Made by a program: the position numbers and the translations under genes. From Bacillus crepusculi (lineage in GTDB: Bacteria > Bacillota > Bacilli > Bacillales > Bacillaceae): a DNA stretch of 64,000 nt. A model generated the notes under the pieces. That model was not told the origin of the DNA. It ran no database searches and saw only the letters and a program-made list of their open reading frames with translations. The DNA is taken from NCBI RefSeq assembly GCF_014764715.1, contig NZ_JACXXE010000001.1, positions 62,001 through 126,000 on the forward strand, written 5' to 3'. The first letter of the stretch is position 1. Every line of letters begins with the position of its first letter. Shown here one piece after another: positions 39,097-49,204 of this stretch.

Positions 39097-39128
39097 AGGC
39101 GATTAATTGACACGATGGAGGTGAAGAA

Positions 39129-40127
39129 ATGTCAGGAGAAGTGCTTTCCCAGAATGAGATCGACGCATTATTATCCGCCATATCTACAGGCGAAATGGAT
39201 GCAGAAGAGCTGAAAAAAGAAGAAACGACGAAAAAAGTGAAGGTGTATGACTTTAAACGTGCACTTCGCTTTTCAAAAGACCAGATTCGAAGTTTAACAA
39301 GGATTCACGATAACTTCGCTAGACTGCTCACCACACACTTTTCAGCGCAGCTCAGATCATATATTCAAATTTCTGTCAGCTCGGTTGACCAAGTACCATA
39401 CGAAGAATTTATTCGTTCGATTCCTAATATGACCTTATTAAACTTATTTTATGTCAGTCCACTTGAAGGAAGAATTATGCTTGAAGTGAACCCAACAATC
39501 GGCTATGCCATGATGGACAGGCTGATGGGCGGGATTGGCATTAGTCATAATAAGACGGAATCACTTACAGAAATCGAAACAAAGATTATCTCAAACATGT
39601 TTGAGGGAGCTTTGGAAAATTACAGAGAAGCGTGGCAGTCCATAACCGACATCGAGCCAGAAATGGCAGATTTCGAGGTAAATCCCCAGTTTGTTCAAAT
39701 GGTGTCACCAAACGAAACAGTTGTCGTCATTTCTCTTAATACACAAGTTGGTGAGGTGAGCGGGGTTATTAACCTATGTATTCCTCACGTTGTATTAGAG
39801 CCTATTATTCCGAAGCTGTCTGTTCACTACTGGATGCAGTCTGAACGAAATGAACCGAAACAAGAAGAAACAAAGGCCATTGAAAAACGGATTATGACGG
39901 CAAAAATACCGGTAGTCGCAGAACTTGGACAATCGGAAATGACGGTGGAAGAGTTTTTGAATTTGGAAATTGGTGATTGTATTGCCTTGGACAAACCAGT
40001 AAATGCGCCTCTTACTGTTATGGTCGGAAATAAACCGAAATTCTTGGGACAGGCCGGCCGCGTGAATCGGAAACAGGCGATTCAAATTCTAGATCACGAC
40101 ATAAGAGGTGAAGAAGATGGAGAATAA
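39129..40127 (+). CDS. fliM: FliM, motor switch protein
   Basis: FliM is a C-ring protein that binds CheY-P. The N-terminal peptide VLSQNEIDALLSAI is the CheY-binding motif; the middle domain is CheC-like (about 45-235) and the C-terminal ~85 residues form a SpoA/FliN-like fold (VVAELGQSEMTVEEFLNLEIGD). 332 residues as in B. subtilis. AGGTGAAG precedes ATG 39129. It overlaps fliY by 11 bases. Confidence 0.97.
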   Translation: MSGEVLSQNEIDALLSAISTGEMDAEELKKEETTKKVKVYDFKRALRFSKDQIRSLTRIHDNFARLLTTHFSAQLRSYIQISVSSVDQVPYEEFIRSIPNMTLLNLFYVSPLEGRIMLEVNPTIGYAMMDRLMGGIGISHNKTESLTEIETKIISNMFEGALENYREAWQSITDIEPEMADFEVNPQFVQMVSPNETVVVISLNTQVGEVSGVINLCIPHVVLEPIIPKLSVHYWMQSERNEPKQEETKAIEKRIMTAKIPVVAELGQSEMTVEEFLNLEIGDCIALDKPVNAPLTVMVGNKPKFLGQAGRVNRKQAIQILDHDIRGEEDGE

Positions 40128-41241
40128 CGGAAGTAAATTATCACAAGATGAAATCGATGCGCTCCTTAAAGGAGGCAGCAATGACGATATAGAGCCTGAT
40201 ACAGTCCTTTCTGCAATGGAACAAGACGCCATTGGAGAAATTGGAAATATTTCATTTGGTAGCTCTGCAACAGCACTTTCAACCCTATTAAATCAAAAAG
40301 TGGAGATTACAACTCCAACTGTTACAGTGATTCAAAAAAGCAAGCTGAACGAGGAGTTTCCTCATCCATACGTTGCGATTGAAGTGAATTATACAGAAGG
40401 CTTTAGTGCAAGTAACCTGCTTGTCATCCAGCAAACAGATGCGGCAGTCATTGCAGACTTAATGATGGGCGGAGATGGAACAAATGCTGACCCGTCTCTA
40501 AGTGAAATTCACCTAAGTGCAGTGCAAGAAGCAATGAACCAAATGATGGGTTCTGCAGCGACATCTATGTCGACAGTCTTTAATAAAAAGATTGATATTT
40601 CTCCGCCGCGCGTTGAGTTGCTCGATGTGAAAGAGGGAGAAGGCACAGACCGCATTCCAGCAGAAGAAATGCTTGTCAAAGTATCCTTTAGATTAACGAT
40701 AGGTGAACTCATAGATTCAAATATTATGCAGCTTTACCCAATTACATTTGCGAAGGATTTAATCGCAGAATTAACAGACCCAGCTCAAGAAGAGGAGCCT
40801 GTTCAAGAAACACCCGTGAGCGCACCTGAACCTCAGCAGGCAGCTGAGCAAGCACAGTCTGCTCCTCAGCAGCAAACGGCACCGCCGAAAAGACAGGCGA
40901 AACCAAAGCCAGCCGAACCTGTAAATGTGGCGCCAGTTGAATTTGCTGCATTCAGTGAGCCTCAGCATACAACGAACCAGCTAGGAAACCTCGATATGCT
41001 GATGGATATTCCGCTTTCTATTACAGTGGAGCTTGGCAGAACGCAGCGCAGTGTGAAAGAAGTACTTGAGCTTTCAGCTGGAAGTGTCATTGAACTGGAC
41101 AAACTTGCGGGTGAGCCAGTAGACATTTTGGTCAACAAACGAATCGTCGCCAAAGGGGAAGTCGTTGTCATCGATGAGAACTTTGGTGTTCGTGTGACTG
41201 ATATATTAAGTCAGTCAGAAAGACTTTCTAATTTAAAATAA
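40117..41241 (+). CDS. fliY: FliY, CheY-P phosphatase and FliN-like switch protein
   Basis: FliY dephosphorylates CheY-P at the switch. The 374 residues have an N-terminal CheY-binding peptide (KLSQDEIDALLKGG), two CheC-type phosphatase motifs (EIGNISFGSSATAL and VQEAMNQMMGSAATSM), a Pro/Gln/Glu-rich linker (about 225-275) and a C-terminal FliN/SpoA domain (about 290-374). I choose ATG 40117 after AGAGGTG; a GTG at 40108 adds three residues. It overlaps fliM by 11 bases. Confidence 0.96.
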   Translation: MENNGSKLSQDEIDALLKGGSNDDIEPDTVLSAMEQDAIGEIGNISFGSSATALSTLLNQKVEITTPTVTVIQKSKLNEEFPHPYVAIEVNYTEGFSASNLLVIQQTDAAVIADLMMGGDGTNADPSLSEIHLSAVQEAMNQMMGSAATSMSTVFNKKIDISPPRVELLDVKEGEGTDRIPAEEMLVKVSFRLTIGELIDSNIMQLYPITFAKDLIAELTDPAQEEEPVQETPVSAPEPQQAAEQAQSAPQQQTAPPKRQAKPKPAEPVNVAPVEFAAFSEPQHTTNQLGNLDMLMDIPLSITVELGRTQRSVKEVLELSAGSVIELDKLAGEPVDILVNKRIVAKGEVVVIDENFGVRVTDILSQSERLSNLK

Positions 41242-41268
41242 ACAAACATATAGGGAGAGAATAAGTAC

Positions 41269-41631
41269 ATGGCTACTAAGGTATTAATCGTAGATGATGC
41301 AGCATTCATGAGAATGATGATTAAGGATATTCTTGTAAAAAACGGATTTGATGTAGTAGGAGAAGCAGAAAACGGCGCACAAGCTGTTGAAAAATATAAA
41401 GAAACATCTCCTGACCTTGTGACAATGGATATCACAATGCCAGAAATGGATGGGATCACTGCGTTAAAAGAAATTAAACAAATCGATGCTTCAGCAAAAA
41501 TCATTATGTGTTCTGCTATGGGACAGCAATCAATGGTTATTGACGCCATTCAAGCAGGTGCAAAAGACTTTATCGTGAAGCCATTCCAGGCAGACCGTGT
41601 ACTTGAAGCAATTAATAAAACGTTAGGCTAA
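41269..41631 (+). CDS. cheY: CheY, chemotaxis response regulator
   Basis: This single-domain receiver is phosphorylated by CheA and binds FliM/FliY. The 120 residues have the acid pair Asp9-Asp10 (VDDAAFMR), phospho-acceptor Asp54 (TMDITMPEMDG) and Lys103 region FIVKPFQAD. GGGAGAGAA precedes ATG 41269. It sits between fliY and fliO as in B. subtilis. Confidence 0.97.
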   Translation: MATKVLIVDDAAFMRMMIKDILVKNGFDVVGEAENGAQAVEKYKETSPDLVTMDITMPEMDGITALKEIKQIDASAKIIMCSAMGQQSMVIDAIQAGAKDFIVKPFQADRVLEAINKTLG

Positions 41632-41646
41632 AAAAGGGTGTAAGAC

Positions 41647-42309
41647 TTGTTGAAAAAACGTTTGATATGTATAGCAATGATCAGTTTTATGCTTTTCTTG
41701 ACGGTGCAGCCTGCCTCGCTGTTCGCTGAAACGAAAGATTCAGAAAACGGCACAGTGAATGACTGGCTCAAAGATGAGAAAGAAAGCAAAAAGGATACAG
41801 AAAAGAAAACCACTGACAATCAAACGAATCCGGCAGAAGAAGTTCCCTCTTCTTCTGTCTCCATTATGGATTTTGTCAAAATGATTGGTGCCTTACTTTT
41901 TGTCATCCTGCTCATTTATGGATTGGTGAGATTTGTTGGTAAGCAAAACCGCTTACTTAAACCCTTTCGCTATGTTGAAAATATTGGCGGAACGACGGTT
42001 GGCCAAAATCGTTCGGTCCAGCTTATCAAAGTGGGCAAGCGAGTACTAGTTGTCGGCGTCGCAGACTCAATCCAGCTGCTAAAAGAAATTGATGATGAAC
42101 AAGAATGTGAAGCGATTGTGAAACAATATGAAGAAGCGATGGAAAGCAAGACAGATATACCAAAAATCGTTCAAAAATTCACGTCGCAAGTAAAGAAACA
42201 CGACCAGACAACCACTTCTTCTTTTTCAGCCAATTTAAAGGCGCAGCTAGCCGAATTGAAAAAGACCCAATCAGAAGTCAGAAAGAAAGGCCCGAAACAA
42301 AATGAATGA
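41647..42309 (+). CDS. fliO: FliO (FliZ of B. subtilis), export-gate assembly protein
   Basis: FliO helps assemble the FliP-FliQ-FliR gate. The 220 residues have an N-terminal signal-like hydrophobic stretch (LICIAMISFMLFLTVQP) ending near SLFAE, a charged linker, a membrane segment (about 76-98, MIGALLFVILLIYGLVRFV) and a FliO-type cytoplasmic domain (NRSVQLIKVGKRVLVVGVADS). Two adjacent TTG codons (41647, 41650) follow AAGGGTG; the second gives 219 residues. The end overlaps fliP by eight bases. Confidence 0.92.
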   Translation: MLKKRLICIAMISFMLFLTVQPASLFAETKDSENGTVNDWLKDEKESKKDTEKKTTDNQTNPAEEVPSSSVSIMDFVKMIGALLFVILLIYGLVRFVGKQNRLLKPFRYVENIGGTTVGQNRSVQLIKVGKRVLVVGVADSIQLLKEIDDEQECEAIVKQYEEAMESKTDIPKIVQKFTSQVKKHDQTTTSSFSANLKAQLAELKKTQSEVRKKGPKQNE

Positions 42310-42967
42310 GTTTATCGATTTATTTAATTCCAGCGGTGCAGGGAATATCAGTACGTCTGTCCGTCTTCTTTTACTTTTGACCGTATTTTCGGTTGCACCA
42401 GGCATTCTTATTTTAATGACGTGTTTTACACGAATTGTGATTGTCCTTTCATTCGTCAGAACATCACTTGCAACCAACTCAATGCCGCCAAACCAAGTGC
42501 TTGTTGGACTTGCTTTGTTTCTCACATTTTTTATTATGGCACCCACGTTCTCAGAGATAAATAAAGAGGCACTCACGCCGCTTTTAAATGATGACATTAC
42601 GTTAAACCAGGCATATGAAAAAGCCGAAGTGCCAATCAAAGAGTTTATGAGTAAACATACGAGACAGAAAGATTTGGCTTTATTTCTTAGTTACGCAAAA
42701 ATGGATACACCTGAATCGATTAAAGATATTCCATTAACGGCGATGGTACCAGCTTTTGCAATTTCAGAATTAAAGACGGCATTTCAAATTGGTTTCATGA
42801 TCTTTATTCCATTTTTAATTATTGACATGGTGGTCGCAAGTGTCCTGATGTCAATGGGGATGATGATGCTTCCGCCGGTTATGATATCGCTCCCTTTCAA
42901 AATATTGTTATTTGTTTTAGTCGATGGATGGTATTTGATTGTAAAATCCTTGCTGCAAAGCTTTTAG
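42302..42967 (+). CDS. fliP: FliP, flagellar export-gate protein
   Basis: FliP is the main pore-forming subunit of the type III gate. The 221 residues show four membrane segments and the motifs LMTCFTRIVIVLSFVR, ATNSMPPNQVLVGLALFLTF and the C-terminal MMMLPPVMISLPFKI, all FliP hallmarks. ATG 42302 lies inside the end of fliO. Confidence 0.97.
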   Translation: MNEFIDLFNSSGAGNISTSVRLLLLLTVFSVAPGILILMTCFTRIVIVLSFVRTSLATNSMPPNQVLVGLALFLTFFIMAPTFSEINKEALTPLLNDDITLNQAYEKAEVPIKEFMSKHTRQKDLALFLSYAKMDTPESIKDIPLTAMVPAFAISELKTAFQIGFMIFIPFLIIDMVVASVLMSMGMMMLPPVMISLPFKILLFVLVDGWYLIVKSLLQSF

Positions 42968-42983
42968 AGTAGGTGCTTAAAAC

Positions 42984-43253
42984 ATGAGTTCAGAATTTGT
43001 CATTACGATGGCTGAAAGATCAGTGTATGTTGTATTGCTTGTCAGCGGGCCGCTTTTAGCGCTCGCACTTATTGTGGGGCTAATTGTCAGTGTGTTTCAG
43101 GCGACAACCCAAATTCAAGAACAGACGCTTGCGTTCATTCCTAAGATTGTTGCAGTGCTCATTGGACTTGTTGTGTTTGGTCCGTGGATGCTTTCCACAA
43201 TTGTGTCCTTTACGACAGAGCTGTTCTCGAATTTAGATCGATTTGCAGGTTAA
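42984..43253 (+). CDS. fliQ: FliQ, flagellar export-gate protein
   Basis: The 89 residues have two membrane segments (about 15-40 and 52-75) and the FliQ signature VSVFQATTQIQEQTLAFIPKI. It assembles with FliP and FliR in the export gate. ATG 42984; AGTAGGTG precedes it. fliR begins six bases after the stop. Confidence 0.97.
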   Translation: MSSEFVITMAERSVYVVLLVSGPLLALALIVGLIVSVFQATTQIQEQTLAFIPKIVAVLIGLVVFGPWMLSTIVSFTTELFSNLDRFAG

Positions 43254-43259
43254 ATCGCG

Positions 43260-44039
43260 ATGTCCATTATAGAATTATTCCCTGCTTTTCTTTTAGTTTT
43301 TATTCGGATCACCGCTTTTTTTGTGACAGTACCGCTTTTAGCGCATAGAACGATACCAGCTGTACACAGAGTTGGATTCTCGCTGTTTTTAGCCGTTATT
43401 AGCTTCAGCACGATTAAAGAACCGCCAGCGCTCGACATAGACGGTCTTTATATGATGCTTGCGGTGAAAGAAGCAATGGTCGGACTTCTTCTTGGGCTGA
43501 TTGCCTATATCATGGTGTCTGCTGTTCAAATTGCCGGCTCGTTCATTGATTTTCAAATGGGCTTTGCGATCGCCAATATTATTGATCCGCAAACAGGGGC
43601 GCAAACACCGCTGATGGGGCAGTTCTTTTATACGGTTACACTACTATTGATGCTAGCAACGAATGCACACCACCTGCTGCTTGATGGGATTTATTACAGC
43701 TTTCAATATATTGCAGTTGATCAGTACGCGCTGAATTTCGGCAGTGAATCCTTTGCTTACTTTATCGCAAAGAGTTTCAACCAAATGTTCATCATTGCCT
43801 TTCAAATCTCGGCACCTGTTGTGGCAAGTTTGTTTTTAGTCGATTTGGCATTAGGGATTGTAGCACGTACAGTTCCGCAAATGAACGTATTTGTTGTTGG
43901 ACTTCCTATTAAAATGGGTGTGAGTTTTATTATGATCATCATCTGTATGGGCGTGATCTTCGGAGTTGTCCAAAATACATTTGAAACGATTGTGCTCACC
44001 ATGAGGAATTTCTTAGCATTGGTCGGTGGTTCGTCATGA
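43260..44039 (+). CDS. fliR: FliR, flagellar export-gate protein
   Basis: The 259 residues have about six membrane segments and motifs FIRITAFFVTVPLL, GSFIDFQMGFAIANIIDPQTG and VVGLPIKMGVSFIM, typical of FliR. It forms the gate with FliP and FliQ. ATG 43260 is close to the fliQ stop, and the last four bases overlap flhB. Confidence 0.97.
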   Translation: MSIIELFPAFLLVFIRITAFFVTVPLLAHRTIPAVHRVGFSLFLAVISFSTIKEPPALDIDGLYMMLAVKEAMVGLLLGLIAYIMVSAVQIAGSFIDFQMGFAIANIIDPQTGAQTPLMGQFFYTVTLLLMLATNAHHLLLDGIYYSFQYIAVDQYALNFGSESFAYFIAKSFNQMFIIAFQISAPVVASLFLVDLALGIVARTVPQMNVFVVGLPIKMGVSFIMIIICMGVIFGVVQNTFETIVLTMRNFLALVGGSS

Positions 44040-45124
44040 TGACAAGGCTTAGACTAGACTTGCAGTTTTTCGCAGGTGAAAAAACAGAAAAAGCAACGCC
44101 GAAAAAAAGGCGGGATTCGCGTAAAAAAGGACAGGTTGCGAAAAGTACCGACGTCAATACAGCCATCTCATTTCTATTAATCTTTTTATCATTCTTTTTT
44201 ATTGGGCCTTTTATGAAAGAGCGTATTATTGCGCTCATTGAACGTTTTTATTCAACAACCATGCTAATGAAGGTTAGCACATCTAACATTCATCAATTAT
44301 TCTTGGAATTGCTTCAAGAAACAGGACTCCTCCTCATGCCGATTCTTGGTGTTGGTATGCTGGCGGGTATCCTCAGTAACTATTTACAAGTCGGGTTTCT
44401 CTTTTCTGCAGAAGTGATCAAACCGAAATTAGAAAAGCTTGATCCAATCAAAGGGTTTAAACGAATATACAGTATTCGAGCCCTCGTAGAGCTATTAAAA
44501 TCCATTTTGAAAATTGGTTTTGTTGGTTTTGCGACATTTATAGCACTCTGGATGCACTTTGATGAAATCCTGAGGCTCCCTCTACTAACAGCGGAGGAAA
44601 CCCTGCATTTCGTCGCAAAGATGACCTTGATTATGGGTTTATATGCAGCAGGTGCTCTTCTGATCTTAGCAGGGCTTGATTATATGTATCAGAAATTTGA
44701 TTATGAAAAAAACTTACGGATGTCCAAACAAGACATCAAAGATGAGTATAAAAAATCAGAGGGTGACCCTCTCATAAAATCAAAGATTAAACAGCGCCAG
44801 CGGGAAATGGCGATGAGACGGATGATGCAGGAAGTCCCAAAAGCGGACGTCATCATTACAAACCCAACCCACTACGCAATTGCCTTGAAATATGACGAAG
44901 AAAAGATGGATGCGCCCTTTGTTGTGGCAAAGGGAACAGATATTTTGGCTTTGAAAATTAGAACGATTGCGAAAGAGCACGATATCATGACCGTAGAAAA
45001 CCGGCCGCTCGCGCGTGCACTATATGATCAGGTCGATATCAATCAAGCGGTGCCAGAAGAATACTTTAAGGCCATCGCAGAAATTTTAGCTTACGTATAT
45101 AAAACGAAACAAAAGATTTTATGA
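44036..45124 (+). CDS. flhB: FlhB, export-gate substrate-specificity switch protein
   Basis: FlhB has four membrane segments and a self-cleaving cytoplasmic tail. The 362 residues begin LDLQFFAGEKTEKATPKKRRD, and carry the cleavage motif NPTH at 276-279 (ITNPTHYAIALKYDEEK), so the autocleavage site is intact. Two ATG codons (44036 and 44039) are possible starts; both overlap the fliR stop. The tail is the counterpart of YlqH at 17576. Confidence 0.97.
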   Translation: MMTRLRLDLQFFAGEKTEKATPKKRRDSRKKGQVAKSTDVNTAISFLLIFLSFFFIGPFMKERIIALIERFYSTTMLMKVSTSNIHQLFLELLQETGLLLMPILGVGMLAGILSNYLQVGFLFSAEVIKPKLEKLDPIKGFKRIYSIRALVELLKSILKIGFVGFATFIALWMHFDEILRLPLLTAEETLHFVAKMTLIMGLYAAGALLILAGLDYMYQKFDYEKNLRMSKQDIKDEYKKSEGDPLIKSKIKQRQREMAMRRMMQEVPKADVIITNPTHYAIALKYDEEKMDAPFVVAKGTDILALKIRTIAKEHDIMTVENRPLARALYDQVDINQAVPEEYFKAIAEILAYVYKTKQKIL

Positions 45125-45153
45125 ATTTTTGGTTTTAAAAGGAGAGAACAGGC

Positions 45154-47187
45154 ATGGCAGCAAGAGATTTATCTGTTTTATTCAGTGTTATTTTAATTGT
45201 GGCGATGCTGGTCATACCGTTTCCGCCGATGCTATTAAGTATTTTAATCATTATTAATATTTCTCTTGCGCTTATCGTGCTTCTCACCACAATGAACATG
45301 CAAGAACCACTGCAATTTTCCATTTTTCCATCATTGCTTTTGCTCTTAACGCTGTTTCGTTTAGGGCTTAACATCTCTACAACACGTTCTATTTTATCAA
45401 CTGGAGATGCTGGTAAGGTTGTAGAAACGTTTGGATCATTTGTTGTTGGGGGCAATATACTCGTTGGTCTGGTTGTCTTCCTTATTCTGATCATCATTCA
45501 GTTTGTTGTCATCACCAAAGGGGCTGAGCGTGTATCTGAGGTTGCGGCAAGGTTTACACTCGACGCGATGCCAGGTAAACAAATGAGTATTGACGCAGAT
45601 TTGAATGCAGGAATGCTGACAGAAAGTGAAGCTAGAAACCGCCGTGAAAAAGTAGCAAGAGAAGCAGACTTTTATGGTGCAATGGATGGCGCAAGTAAGT
45701 TCGTTAAAGGGGATGCCATCGCAGGTATTATCATCGTTATTATCAATATTATTTTTGGAATCATTATTGGGATGCTTCAGCAAGGAATGTCGATTCAAGA
45801 ATCAGCCTCCCACTTTACGCTATTAACGGTAGGAGACGGGATTGTTTCACAAATTCCTGCACTCCTCATTTCAACAGCGACAGGGATTGTCGTCACAAGG
45901 GCTGCCTCTACTGGGAACCTTGGTTCAGATATCACAGAGCAGCTGTTTGCATTCCCGGCAATGCTTTACGTCACAGCAGGCACGATCTTCCTACTTGGAT
46001 TGTTTACGCCGATTGGCATACTTTTGACAGGGCCGATCGCAGGTTTACTTGCACTCGGTGCATACTTGATGTCGAAAAACAAACAGGATCAAGAAGAGAT
46101 CGAAGAAGTACTGGAAGAGCAAGCAGAGGTAGAAGAGATGAAAAGTCCAGAAAGTGTCATTCATCTCCTGCAAATGGATGCCATTGAATTTGAATTTGGC
46201 TACGGGTTGATCCCGCTTGCAGATGCCAATCAAGGCGGAGACCTGTTAGACCGAATTGTGATGATCCGAAGGCAGCTTGCCCTCGAACTGGGCCTTGTCA
46301 TTCCAGTTGTCCGGATCAGGGACAACATTGCCCTTAACCCAAATGAATACCGTTTGAAAATTAAAGGGAATGAAGTAGCAAAAGGTGAGCTACTGCTTGA
46401 TCACTACTTAGCGATGTCCCCAACGCCTGATGATGATCCGATTGAAGGAATTGAAACGATCGAGCCATCCTTTGGCTTGCCGGCTAAATGGATATCAGAA
46501 GCAGAAAAAGATCAGGCTGAAATGCTTGGTTATACGGTGGTGGATCCGGCATCTGTTGTGTCTACTCACATCACAGAGAAGATTAGACAAAACACTCACG
46601 AACTGCTCGGACGCCAAGAAACGAAGCAATTAATCGATCATCTAAAAGAAAGTTATCCTGTCTTAGTGGATGAGGTCACACCAAATCCGCTAGCAGTCGG
46701 TGATATCCAAAAGGTACTGGCAAAGCTGCTGAAAGAAAAGGTCTCTATTCGAAACCTTGTCACCATTTTTGAGACGCTTGCAGACTATGGGAAATTAACG
46801 ACTGATACCGATTTGTTAACGGAGTATGTCAGACAGGCGCTGGCAAGACAGATTACCGCACAGTATGCAAGAGAGAATGAATCACTAAAAGTGGTGACAT
46901 GCTCAGGCCGAGTTGAAAAGGTGATTGCTGACAGCGTACAACAGACAGAGCATGGTAACTACTTATCGTTAGATCCAGAGTCCTCTGAAAGTGTGATTCA
47001 ATCGGTAGCAAGAGAAATTGAACAGCTTTCGCTTCGTCAGGAAACGCCGGTTCTATTATGCTCACCTCCTATAAGAATGTACGTCAAGCAGCTGTTAGAA
47101 AGATATTTTCCAGAATTACCGGTACTATCATATAACGAACTAGAAGCAAATGTGGAAGTACAAAGCATCGGAGTGGTGGATATCTAA
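45154..47187 (+). CDS. flhA: FlhA, flagellar export-gate protein
   Basis: FlhA forms the nonameric export ring. The 677 residues have about eight membrane segments in the first 310 residues, the FHIPEP-family block LTLFRLGLNISTTRSIL and RFTLDAMPGKQMSIDADL, and a large cytoplasmic domain (about 330-677) binding chaperone-substrate complexes. AAAGGAGAG precedes ATG 45154. The TAA stop shares a base with the flhF ATG. Confidence 0.98.
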   Translation: MAARDLSVLFSVILIVAMLVIPFPPMLLSILIIINISLALIVLLTTMNMQEPLQFSIFPSLLLLLTLFRLGLNISTTRSILSTGDAGKVVETFGSFVVGGNILVGLVVFLILIIIQFVVITKGAERVSEVAARFTLDAMPGKQMSIDADLNAGMLTESEARNRREKVAREADFYGAMDGASKFVKGDAIAGIIIVIINIIFGIIIGMLQQGMSIQESASHFTLLTVGDGIVSQIPALLISTATGIVVTRAASTGNLGSDITEQLFAFPAMLYVTAGTIFLLGLFTPIGILLTGPIAGLLALGAYLMSKNKQDQEEIEEVLEEQAEVEEMKSPESVIHLLQMDAIEFEFGYGLIPLADANQGGDLLDRIVMIRRQLALELGLVIPVVRIRDNIALNPNEYRLKIKGNEVAKGELLLDHYLAMSPTPDDDPIEGIETIEPSFGLPAKWISEAEKDQAEMLGYTVVDPASVVSTHITEKIRQNTHELLGRQETKQLIDHLKESYPVLVDEVTPNPLAVGDIQKVLAKLLKEKVSIRNLVTIFETLADYGKLTTDTDLLTEYVRQALARQITAQYARENESLKVVTCSGRVEKVIADSVQQTEHGNYLSLDPESSESVIQSVAREIEQLSLRQETPVLLCSPPIRMYVKQLLERYFPELPVLSYNELEANVEVQSIGVVDI

Positions 47188-48302
47188 TGAAAATGAAAAA
47201 AATCACAGCGAATTCTATGCAGGAGGCAACGATTCAAATTAGGCAGCAGCTTGGGAAAGATGCCGTCATTTTAAATTCGAAAACCGTTGTCAAACGAAAG
47301 CTGTTTGGTTTAAAAAAGCAGCAAATGGTCGAAGTGATTGCGGTGCTGGATCAAGATTTTGAAGAAAGAGCTGGTAAAGGCTTAAACCAAGCACCGTCTC
47401 TTCCGGTATTACCGAAAAAGGAGCCGGTTCTAAAGCAACCAATAGAGCCATCCTTTGCTCCTGAGGCAGTCAAAGCAGCGCCTCCTCATTCTAAGCCTTT
47501 AGAATATGCAAGGAACGAGCGGCATGCTGGGATTTTGCCTGATTCTCTTATGGAGGTCGATCGAAAGCTAAAGGATCAAGGTCTTGATGATGCGATACGA
47601 GATGAGTGCTTAAAGGACCTTTTAACAAAGGGTGCTGTCAAGGAAGATCAGATTAAAAAAGAACTTGAAAACCTACTCACAGAGATGCTGCCAGCTCACA
47701 CCTCTGATGAGCCGATGATTCGTGCAAAATATATTGTGCTGTTTGGTTCAACGGGCGCTGGTAAAACGACAACGATTGCGAAGCTGGCTGCCAAAACGGC
47801 GATTCAGCAGAAAAAGAAAATCGCTTTTATTACCACGGATACATACCGAATTGCGGCGATCGAACAACTGAAAACGTATGCTGAACTGCTGAATGCGCCG
47901 CTTGAGGTTTGTTATTCAAGAGAAGATTTTGTGAAAGCGCAGCAGACCTTGAAAGATTATGATCATATTTTCATAGACACAGCAGGCCGTAACTTTAAAG
48001 AAGAAGCATATATGAAAGAGCTGACAGACATTATTCCATTTGATGAAAGCATTCAAAGTTTCCTTGTCATGAGCGCGACGTCGAAGTATCAGGACATGAA
48101 AGCCATGGTCAAACGTTTTGAACAAGTTCCAATCCATCAATTCATTTTTACAAAAGTAGATGAAACAGACACGATGGGCACGATCTTTCAAATCATTGCA
48201 GAATCTCAAATTGGGCTCGGCTTTTTAACAAATGGCCAAAATGTACCTGAGGATATTCTTGAGGGCTCTCCTCTTGAATTAACAAGGATGGTATTACAAT
48301 GA
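47187..48302 (+). CDS. flhF: FlhF, SRP-family GTPase for flagellar placement
   Basis: FlhF is the third SRP GTPase; with FlhG it governs flagellar number and position. The 371 residues have a basic N-terminal B domain (about 1-120), an N domain, and GTPase motifs GSTGAGKTTT (about 189), DTYRIAAIEQL, DTAGRNFKEEAYM and FTKVDETDTMG. ATG 47187 overlaps flhA; the end overlaps flhG by four bases. Confidence 0.97.
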   Translation: MKMKKITANSMQEATIQIRQQLGKDAVILNSKTVVKRKLFGLKKQQMVEVIAVLDQDFEERAGKGLNQAPSLPVLPKKEPVLKQPIEPSFAPEAVKAAPPHSKPLEYARNERHAGILPDSLMEVDRKLKDQGLDDAIRDECLKDLLTKGAVKEDQIKKELENLLTEMLPAHTSDEPMIRAKYIVLFGSTGAGKTTTIAKLAAKTAIQQKKKIAFITTDTYRIAAIEQLKTYAELLNAPLEVCYSREDFVKAQQTLKDYDHIFIDTAGRNFKEEAYMKELTDIIPFDESIQSFLVMSATSKYQDMKAMVKRFEQVPIHQFIFTKVDETDTMGTIFQIIAESQIGLGFLTNGQNVPEDILEGSPLELTRMVLQ

Positions 48303-49204
48303 TGAAGCCTGACCAAGCGGAAGGTCTAAGGAAACTTGTTCAGCAGAGTCAAACGGTAATGCCAGCCTCTCTTAGCGGAAGCGGACAGGCAAAAACGATT
48401 GCCGTCATGAGCGGTAAAGGCGGAGTAGGTAAATCGAATTTGACGCTGAACATGGCACTGTCTATCGCTAGTGCAGGCAAGCGAGTGTTAGTCATCGACC
48501 TTGATTTTGGCATGGGGAATATTGATATTTTATTAGGTAAAACATCGACTAGCTCAATATTAGATGTTCTCGTCAGGAAGAAATCCTTCCAAGCGGCTAT
48601 GACAAAAGGAACAGACCATCTTTATTACATTTCTGGCGGGAGCGGACTTGAACAGCTGTTTTCTTTAGACAAAGATCAATGGTCATTCTTTCTGGAGGAG
48701 ATGGAGAGAATGATGCATGACTTTGATTGTATATTTTTTGATATGGGTGCAGGTTTGTCAAAAGATCAACTGCCTTTTGTCTTATCAGCAGGGGAAGTGG
48801 TGGTCGTGACAACGCCGGAACCAACATCCATCATGGATGCCTACAGCGCGATTAAACACTTAGCTATTCATCAATTTGAGCAGTCAGTGCAAATCATTGT
48901 GAACCGGTGTAAAACCCCGTCAGAGGGCTCTGAAACCTACCGGAAATTAGCAGGAGTGGTCACATCATTTCTACACAGAAAGCTTGTGTTTGCTGGGGCT
49001 GTACCTGATGATCCTGCGGTTCCTAAAGCAGTGGCGGAACAAATTCCATTTTATATCAAGCAGCCTCATTCAAGGTTAAGTAAAACCATTAAAATGCTGG
49101 CAGAAACACTTTATCATCAGCAGATAAGAGGGGCACGGAGAGAGCAGCATACGTTTATAGATAAGTTGTCCTCTTTTTTTAAAAGGAGGAAGATGGACTC
49201 ATGA
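48299..49204 (+). CDS. flhG: FlhG (YlxH), MinD-like ATPase partner of FlhF
   Basis: FlhG stimulates FlhF GTPase activity and limits flagellar number. The N-terminal helix contains DQAEGLRKLV, the conserved activator motif that binds FlhF, followed by the deviant Walker A GKGGVGKSN (about 39-47), DLDFGMGNIDIL and a C-terminal amphipathic, basic helix. 301 residues. Start ATG 48299 overlaps flhF; an ATG follows at the next codon. Confidence 0.96.
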   Translation: MMKPDQAEGLRKLVQQSQTVMPASLSGSGQAKTIAVMSGKGGVGKSNLTLNMALSIASAGKRVLVIDLDFGMGNIDILLGKTSTSSILDVLVRKKSFQAAMTKGTDHLYYISGGSGLEQLFSLDKDQWSFFLEEMERMMHDFDCIFFDMGAGLSKDQLPFVLSAGEVVVVTTPEPTSIMDAYSAIKHLAIHQFEQSVQIIVNRCKTPSEGSETYRKLAGVVTSFLHRKLVFAGAVPDDPAVPKAVAEQIPFYIKQPHSRLSKTIKMLAETLYHQQIRGARREQHTFIDKLSSFFKRRKMDS